A stretch of 32,286 bases of DNA from an uncultured Wohlfahrtiimonas sp. GTDB taxonomy: Bacteria > Pseudomonadota > Gammaproteobacteria > Cardiobacteriales > Wohlfahrtiimonadaceae. The notes under the pieces were generated by a model, which saw only the letters and a list, made by a program, of their open reading frames with translations, was not told the origin of the DNA and made no database searches. Of the stretch, positions 27,117 through 32,286 are shown one piece after another (within the stretch, counting starts at the first letter, position 1; every line of letters begins with the position of its first letter). Where the stretch lies: positions 1 through 32,286 of the forward strand of contig CANRJJ010000018.1 of NCBI GenBank assembly GCA_947630895.1. Direction: 5' to 3'. Made by a program: the position numbers and the translations under genes.

Positions 27117-29594
27117 ATGAGTAAAACTCTCGTTATCGTAGAATCTCCGGCTAAAGCTAAAACGATTAATAAATACTTAGGTAAGGATTATAAAGTCCTT
27201 GCTTCCTTTGGCCACATTCGCGATTTAATTCCAAAATCAGGTGCGGTTGATCCTGAGCACAACTTTGCGATGCACTATGAAATCGTTGAAAGAAATCAAA
27301 AGCACATTAATGAGATCGTGAAAGAATTAAAAGATGCTGACACCTTACTGTTAGCAACGGATCCGGACCGTGAAGGTGAGGCAATTTCTTGGCATATTAA
27401 AGAGTATCTGGAAGAAAATAAAAAGCTGAAAGATAAAAAAGTGGCACGTGTTGTTTTCCATGAAATCACGAAAAATGCGATCAAAGATGCCATCGAACAT
27501 CCTCGTGATATTTCTATGGAAATGGTCAATGCTCAGCAAGCTCGCCGCGCTTTAGATTATTTAGTTGGCTTTAATCTCTCTCCTTTATTATGGAAAAAAA
27601 TTAGCCCAGGATTATCAGCTGGCCGTGTTCAAACACCTGCACTTCGTATGATTTGTGAGCGCGAAGATGAAATTGAAGCATTCAAGCCAGAAGAATATTG
27701 GACAATTGAATCTCAATTAAAACACAGCGATTCTCAATTCAAAGGTCGCTTAACAGAATTTAATGGCAATAAAGTTGAACAATTTTCATTCACCAATGAA
27801 ACAACTGCGTTCGCTGCAAAAAAAGCTTTGACGGATACTTTTGGACAAACAATTCCTGTTTACAACATTGAAAGAAAACAGCGTAAACGCAATCCGACGG
27901 CACCCTTTACAACATCGACAATGCAACAAGAAGCTGCTCGCAAGCTTGGCTTTTCAACGATGCGTACAATGCGCACAGCACAAAATCTATACGAAGGGAT
28001 TAATATCGGTTCTGAAACAATCGGTTTAATTACTTATATGCGTACAGACTCTGTTTCGTTAGCACAAGAAGCTGTTGATGAAATCGCTGCCTGCATTAAG
28101 TCACGTTATGGTGATGACTATTTACCAGAAGCACCACGCGTTTATAAAACGAAAGCAAAAAATGCACAAGAAGCGCATGAAGCGATTCGTCCTACTTCTG
28201 CATTCCGTCATCCAGATGAATTAAAGAACTATTTATCATCTGATCAATTCCGTTTATATGAATTGATTTGGAAGCGCACAATGGCTTCGCAAATGGCTTC
28301 TGCCATCATGGATACTGTTGCTGTCGATCTCGGTAAAAAAGCGCTCCATACATTTAGAGCAAATGGTTCAACGATCTTATTCCCTGGCTTTATCGCTGTT
28401 TACACAGAAAGCTTTGATGATAAAAAAGATGATGCGGATGATGAAAAAATCCTACCAAATATGGAAGTTGGTGATTTAATCAATATCGAAGATATCTTAG
28501 CGACCCAACACTTTACTGAACCACCACCAAGATTCTCTGAAGCTTCTTTGGTTAAAGCGCTTGAAGAGTATGGCATTGGTCGCCCATCAACATATGCATC
28601 GATTATCTCTACATTACAAAATCGTGAATATGTCACTGTTGATAATCGTCGATTCTTCCCAACCGATGTTGGTAGAATCGTTTCTCGCTTCTTAACAGAA
28701 CATTTTACACGCTATGTAGATTATGATTTCACAGCGAAAATGGAAAATGATCTGGATGAAGTTGCAGAAGGTAACTTATCTTGGATTCCATTAATGGAAG
28801 AGTTCTGGACGCCTTTCCACCAACTGTGTAAAGAAAAAGAAGAATCGGTATCTCGTGCAGATGTTGCTCAAGCACGCGAATTAGGTATTGATCCTAAATC
28901 AGGTAAACCTGTTTCTGTACGAATCGGTCGCTTTGGACCATTTGCACAAATTGGCGATAAAGATGACGAAGATAAACCAAAATTTGCTTCTCTTCGTAAA
29001 GAACAACGCATCAGCACAATTACTTTAGAAGAAGCTCTAGAGTTATTTACCTTGCCTCGTGATTTAGGTCGTACGGAAGATGATGAGTTAATTAGAGCAA
29101 ACATTGGTCGCTTTGGGCCATACATTCAATATGGTAAAAAGTTTGTCTCTTTAAAAGAAGATGATCCTTATACCGTTGAATTGCCTCGTGCGCTAGAAAT
29201 CATCGAAGCACATAAAGCAGCTGAAGCAGCTAAATTCATCAAAGCATTTGAAGAACATGGTATCCAAATATTGAATGGTCGTTGGGGACCTTACGTAACG
29301 GATGGCGAAAAAAATGCGCGTATTCCTAAAGATCGCGAAGATCCTGAGAATATGACTTTGGAAGAGTGCCAAGAATTATTAGCAAAAGCGCCTGCGAAGC
29401 GTGGTAAAAAAACTGTTGCCAAAAAAGCGACTGCAAAGAAAGCACCTGCTAAAAAGGCTACAACCAAAAAAGCGGCTGCTGATGGTGAAGAAAAACCTAA
29501 AAAAGCTGCGGCTAAAAAAACAACCACGAAAAAAGCACCCGCTAAGAAGACAACTGCTAAGAAATCGACAACTGCGAAAAAGACGAGCGAGTAA
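27117..29594 (+). CDS. topA: DNA topoisomerase I (type IA) with lysine-rich tail
   Basis: An 825-residue enzyme that relaxes negative supercoils. The N-terminal Toprim domain shows Glu9 in 'VIVESPAKAKT' and the acidic triad in 'TDPDREGEAI' (Asp82, Asp84, Glu86). The catalytic domain carries Tyr307 in 'LITYMRTDS', plus 'LSAGRVQTPALRMI' and 'GIGRPSTYASII'. The C-terminus has three TopA repeat units ('GRFGPFAQIG', 'GRFGPYIQYG', 'GRWGPYVTDG') and no Cys4 zinc ribbons, unlike E. coli TopA. Residues 761-825 are a histone H1-like run of AKK/TKK repeats. AAGGAA lies 12 bases before the ATG, rather far. The next gene starts three bases after its stop. Confidence 0.96.
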   Translation: MSKTLVIVESPAKAKTINKYLGKDYKVLASFGHIRDLIPKSGAVDPEHNFAMHYEIVERNQKHINEIVKELKDADTLLLATDPDREGEAISWHIKEYLEENKKLKDKKVARVVFHEITKNAIKDAIEHPRDISMEMVNAQQARRALDYLVGFNLSPLLWKKISPGLSAGRVQTPALRMICEREDEIEAFKPEEYWTIESQLKHSDSQFKGRLTEFNGNKVEQFSFTNETTAFAAKKALTDTFGQTIPVYNIERKQRKRNPTAPFTTSTMQQEAARKLGFSTMRTMRTAQNLYEGINIGSETIGLITYMRTDSVSLAQEAVDEIAACIKSRYGDDYLPEAPRVYKTKAKNAQEAHEAIRPTSAFRHPDELKNYLSSDQFRLYELIWKRTMASQMASAIMDTVAVDLGKKALHTFRANGSTILFPGFIAVYTESFDDKKDDADDEKILPNMEVGDLINIEDILATQHFTEPPPRFSEASLVKALEEYGIGRPSTYASIISTLQNREYVTVDNRRFFPTDVGRIVSRFLTEHFTRYVDYDFTAKMENDLDEVAEGNLSWIPLMEEFWTPFHQLCKEKEESVSRADVAQARELGIDPKSGKPVSVRIGRFGPFAQIGDKDDEDKPKFASLRKEQRISTITLEEALELFTLPRDLGRTEDDELIRANIGRFGPYIQYGKKFVSLKEDDPYTVELPRALEIIEAHKAAEAAKFIKAFEEHGIQILNGRWGPYVTDGEKNARIPKDREDPENMTLEECQELLAKAPAKRGKKTVAKKATAKKAPAKKATTKKAAADGEEKPKKAAAKKTTTKKAPAKKTTAKKSTTAKKTSE
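29402..29590 (+). repeat. Lysine-rich AKK/TKK coding repeats at the 3' end of topA
   Basis: Imperfect in-frame repeats encoding units such as KKATAKKAPAKK recur from about residue 763 to 824. They are an A-rich, degenerate tandem array likely prone to length variation and encode a flexible basic tail. Confidence 0.8.
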
Positions 29595-29597
29595 GAT

Positions 29598-30977
29598 ATG
29601 AGTGATTTGAAAAATACTAATATTTTGGTCGTTGATGATGAAGAAGATATCACCGACTTAATCAAAGATATTTTAGAAGATGAAGGCTTTAATGTCAGAA
29701 CTGCTGCGAATGGTACTGAAGCACAAAGCGCCATTCAAGACAGCAAGCCTGACTTGGTTCTTTTGGATATTTGGATGCCCGATATTGACGGTATTTCTTT
29801 GATGAATGAATGGAAGAAAAACTATCAAACTCTTCCATTTTCAGTCGTTATGATGAGTGGTCATGGCACTTTAGAGCATGCAATTGAAGCGACTAAACTC
29901 GGAGCTTTTGATTTTCTTGAAAAGCCTCTTACCCTTGCCAAACTTGTGGCAGTCGTTAAGCGTGCACTCAAAGAAAATATTGCACAACCTACTTTCAAGC
30001 CACAATCACAAAATCCTCAATTTATCCTAGAACCAATCGGCAAAAGCTCGCTAATGACGACATTGCGTGCAAAAGCCAAGCAAATTGCTGAATCAGGCAA
30101 TCGTACAGTTTTATTGAAAGGTGAAACAGGTTCAGGTAAGCATTTATTTGCACACTATATCCACTCATTGTCTGATCGTAATCATCACCCAATTATTAAT
30201 ATCAATCTTGGGCAACTGAATGCTGAAAATATTGATGAAGTATTATTAGGCAAAGAACACAATGGCATGATCACGGCTGGCATTTTAGAGCAAGCAAACG
30301 GCGGTAGCATTATCTTAGAGAATGTTTCGCAGCTCAGCTTAGATGCACAGCAAAAATTGGCTGATATTATCAGCGATCATGAATACTTTAGAGTGAATGG
30401 TAAAAATCTTTTATCTAAAGATGTCAGATTCATCGTTGTATCTCGTGACGACTTATCTGTTTTAGTGGATGAAAAAGAGTTTGATGAAGCATTGTTCTAT
30501 AAATTGAATATTTTGCCTTTGGATATTCCTGCATTATCTGCACATTTAGAAGATGTTCCTGATTTAATCGCATTTTATATTCATCAATTTGTCGAAGAAG
30601 AGCATCTTCAATATCGCCACTTCCCTATTGCTGTGCAAAATCGTCTTCGCAATCACACTTGGCATGGTAACGTGCAAGAATTGAAATCTGTAGTGCAACA
30701 ATTACTGATTTTAGGCAAGAATGAAGAAGTATCATTGACTGAAGTGAATGAACTTCTCACTAAAAAAAGCCAAAATCGCACAATCTCAGATGATTTATTG
30801 CCATTGGATTTACCATTGCGTGAAGCCCGTGAACAATTTGAAAAAGCATATTTATTGGCACAATTCAGATCTTGTGAAGGCAATATTGCAAAATTGGCTG
30901 AAAAAGTTGGCATGGAACGAACCAATTTATATCGCAAATTAAAATCTTTGGACATTGATCCGAAGAAAATTTCGTAA
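29598..30977 (+). CDS. NtrC/NtrX-type response regulator with a degenerate AAA+ domain
   Basis: A 459-residue protein. The receiver domain (about 7-122) is intact: Asp13/Asp14, phospho-acceptor Asp57 in 'LLDIWMPDIDG', Lys109 in 'LEKP'. The AAA+ region (about 145-375) keeps a Walker A ('GETGSGKH', 175-182). Walker B is 'GGSIILEN' where GGTLFLDE is usual. The GAFTGA loop is 'GMITAG' (223-228). The arginine-finger region reads 'FDEALFYKLN' for FREDLYYRLN, and sensor II is 'GNVQEL' for GNVREL. A Fis-type helix-turn-helix closes the protein ('KVGMERTNLYRKLKSL', 437-451), most like NtrX. It starts three bases after topA. No sensor kinase lies nearby. Confidence 0.8.
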   Translation: MSDLKNTNILVVDDEEDITDLIKDILEDEGFNVRTAANGTEAQSAIQDSKPDLVLLDIWMPDIDGISLMNEWKKNYQTLPFSVVMMSGHGTLEHAIEATKLGAFDFLEKPLTLAKLVAVVKRALKENIAQPTFKPQSQNPQFILEPIGKSSLMTTLRAKAKQIAESGNRTVLLKGETGSGKHLFAHYIHSLSDRNHHPIININLGQLNAENIDEVLLGKEHNGMITAGILEQANGGSIILENVSQLSLDAQQKLADIISDHEYFRVNGKNLLSKDVRFIVVSRDDLSVLVDEKEFDEALFYKLNILPLDIPALSAHLEDVPDLIAFYIHQFVEEEHLQYRHFPIAVQNRLRNHTWHGNVQELKSVVQQLLILGKNEEVSLTEVNELLTKKSQNRTISDDLLPLDLPLREAREQFEKAYLLAQFRSCEGNIAKLAEKVGMERTNLYRKLKSLDIDPKKIS

Positions 30978-30999
30978 TCATTAAAACTATCCCTTTAAC

Positions 31000-31704
31000 A
31001 TGAATATACAACACAATTTAGACCTTATTTTAAATCGCATTGAAAAAGCAGCACATAATGCTAATCGCTCAACTTCGGACATTCAATTATTATTGGCCAC
31101 CAAAACGCAGCCTGTAGAATTGATTCAAGAAGCGATAGATTTAGGATTTGGTCTAATCGGTGAAAATCGTGCGCAAGAAGTGACTGAAAAATTTCCGCAC
31201 ATTCATCCCGCAGATAAAATCATCATGCCTTATGAACAGCACTTTATTGGCCACTTACAAACCAATAAAGTCAAAGCGATCTTTCCATATGTTCAATGCA
31301 TTCAATCTGTTGATCGCTTATCTTTGGCTGAAAAACTACACGCCGAATGTGAAAAACATGGTGAATCTCGCGAAATTTTCATCCAAGTGAATGTTTCTGA
31401 AGAAGAAAGCAAACAAGGCTTGAATCCTCATGATCTATTTTCATTTTTAGAAGACTTAAAAAATTATCCTCTTTTAAAAATACGAGGATTAATGACCATT
31501 GGCCTAAATGCAGATGATGAAAAATCTGTACGCGAAGGCTACGCCCTACTCCGTTCTTTAAAAGAGCACTCAATAGAACAAGGCTTAATGCTGGCTTCTG
31601 CCAATGAGTTATCCATGGGCATGAGCCATGACTTAGAATGGGCAATTGCCGAGGGTGCAACCATGATTCGCGTTGGTAGCGCTGTGTTTGGTGCTCGTCA
31701 ATAA
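31000..31704 (+). CDS. yggS: YggS/PLPBP-family pyridoxal phosphate homeostasis protein
   Basis: A 234-residue single-domain TIM-barrel protein of the YggS/PROSC family, which binds PLP and maintains vitamin B6 and amino acid balance rather than catalysing a known reaction. The PLP lysine is Lys35 in 'LLATKTQ'. Other family motifs are 'IGENRAQE', 'HFIGHLQTNK', 'QVNVSEEESKQG', 'RGLMTIG' and the C-terminal 'LSMGMSHDLEWAI...MIRVGSAVFG'. It follows the degenerate regulator by 22 bp without a strong Shine-Dalgarno. The usual neighbours (proC, pilT) are not present. Confidence 0.95.
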   Translation: MNIQHNLDLILNRIEKAAHNANRSTSDIQLLLATKTQPVELIQEAIDLGFGLIGENRAQEVTEKFPHIHPADKIIMPYEQHFIGHLQTNKVKAIFPYVQCIQSVDRLSLAEKLHAECEKHGESREIFIQVNVSEEESKQGLNPHDLFSFLEDLKNYPLLKIRGLMTIGLNADDEKSVREGYALLRSLKEHSIEQGLMLASANELSMGMSHDLEWAIAEGATMIRVGSAVFGARQ

Positions 31705-31731
31705 CTATTTTTAATTATTTTTAATTTTTTA

Positions 31732-31759
31732 CTTGAAATCCTAAAAGCTCACCCCATCT
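31732..31759 (+). promoter_or_regulatory. Sigma32 heat-shock promoter of dnaK
   Basis: CTTGAAA (31732-31738) and CCCCATCT (31752-31759), separated by 13 bp, match the sigma32 consensus CTTGAAA-N11-16-CCCCATNT at every fixed base. It lies just upstream of dnaK, as expected for this heat-shock gene. Confidence 0.88.
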
Positions 31760-31813
31760 TAGTAAGCATTAGAAATTTATTATTTAAAGCAATCTTTTAG
31801 GAGCAATTGAATT

Positions 31814-32286
31814 ATGAGTAAAATTATTGGTATTGACTTAGGAACCACCAACTCTTGTGTGGCTGTAATGGATGGCGAAAAAGTTCGCGTAATCGAAAAT
31901 GCTGAAGGCGATCGTACGACTCCTTCCATCATCGCTTATACAGAAAGTGGTGAAATTTTAGTAGGTCAACCTGCTAAACGTCAATCAGTGACAAACCCAA
32001 AAAATACTTTATATGCAATCAAACGTTTAATCGGTCGTAAGTTTGATGATGCTGAAGTTAAAAAAGACATCGATTTAGTACCATACTCAATCATCAAAGC
32101 AGACAATGGTGATGCTTGGGTTAGCGTATTGGATGATAAAAAATTAGCACCACCAGAAGTTTCAGCACGCGTTTTAATGAAAATGAAACAAACAGCTGAA
32201 GATTTCTTAGGTGAAAAAGTAACTGAAGCAGTTATCACTGTTCCTGCTTACTTCAATGACTCACAACGTCAAGCAACAATCGATGC
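31814..32286 (+). CDS. dnaK: Chaperone DnaK (Hsp70), 5' part
   Basis: The frame is open from the ATG to the window edge (about 157 codons), so only the N-terminal quarter of the usual 640-residue protein is seen. It begins '[19 protein letters not shown]', the phosphate-1 loop of the Hsp70 ATPase domain, with '[12 protein letters not shown]', 'VGQPAKRQ', '[11 protein letters not shown]' and '[17 protein letters not shown]'. DnaK is the ATP-driven cytoplasmic folding chaperone. AGGAG lies ten bases upstream. It has its own sigma32 promoter. grpE is not upstream; whether dnaJ follows cannot be seen. Confidence 0.98.
   Translation, partial: MSKIIGIDLGTTNSCVAVMDGEKVRVIENAEGDRTTPSIIAYTESGEILVGQPAKRQSVTNPKNTLYAIKRLIGRKFDDAEVKKDIDLVPYSIIKADNGDAWVSVLDDKKLAPPEVSARVLMKMKQTAEDFLGEKVTEAVITVPAYFNDSQRQATID

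Noticed and set aside
29291-29734. 147-codon minus-strand frame across the end of topA
   Set aside because: It is the antisense of the AKK-repeat region, giving a low-complexity Ala/Phe/Val sequence with no plausible start context.

Overview
The window is a gene-dense, low-GC (by eye just under 40%) stretch of a chromosome that looks gammaproteobacterial. Supporting this are an eptA-pmrA-pmrB operon with a PmrA-type box, a cbb3 oxidase cluster behind an FNR/Anr-type box, monomeric NADP isocitrate dehydrogenase, gatCAB, a class I diacylglycerol kinase, and dnaK behind a textbook sigma32 promoter. The low GC and gene set would fit a Cardiobacteriales-like organism (Wohlfahrtiimonas/Ignatzschineria type). 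That placement is inference only. No tRNA, rRNA, insertion sequence, prophage or CRISPR array was seen, and no stretch over about 300 bases lacks a gene.

Layout. (1) 1-2493, minus: a LysO-type lysine exporter followed by a secreted DUF4139 protein, with hairpins beyond the end. (2) 2573-5912, minus: eptA-pmrA-pmrB, joined by overlapping stop/start codons, for phosphoethanolamine modification of lipid A. (3) 6092-7126, plus: azlC-azlD branched-chain amino acid exporter, sharing a short divergent regulatory region with eptA. (4) 7200-8609, plus: glnA. (5) 8764-9583, plus: a small secreted Cys/His/Met-containing protein and a DUF411 metal-binding protein. (6) 9639-11858, minus: monomeric isocitrate dehydrogenase. 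(7) 12023-23852, minus: ccoNOQP, ccoG, ccoH-ccoI-ccoS, then gatC-gatA-gatB. This block is split by two terminator-like hairpins, but ccoS and gatC share an ATGA overlap. (8) 24009-26925, minus: a 47-codon membrane microprotein, dgkA, tsaD and a dGTPase-like gene, in that transcription order. (9) 27117-31704, plus: topA, a degenerate NtrC/NtrX-type regulator, and a YggS/PLPBP gene. (10) 31814 to the end: the 5' part of dnaK.

How the genes work together. The largest unit builds a high-affinity cytochrome oxidase for low oxygen: three core subunits plus CcoQ, and the assembly factors CcoG, CcoH, CcoI (copper ATPase) and CcoS. The same transcription direction continues into the tRNA amidotransferase gatCAB, an unusual pairing. 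The pmr operon appears autoregulated through a box immediately upstream of eptA.

Most of the window is housekeeping. The points most worth a second look are the enhancer-binding-type regulator after topA that has lost nearly every AAA+ catalytic motif, the microprotein overlapping dgkA, the CcoH with an extra N-terminal membrane domain, the cco-gat coupling, and the pmr box between eptA and azlC. I did not find a clearly new multi-gene system.
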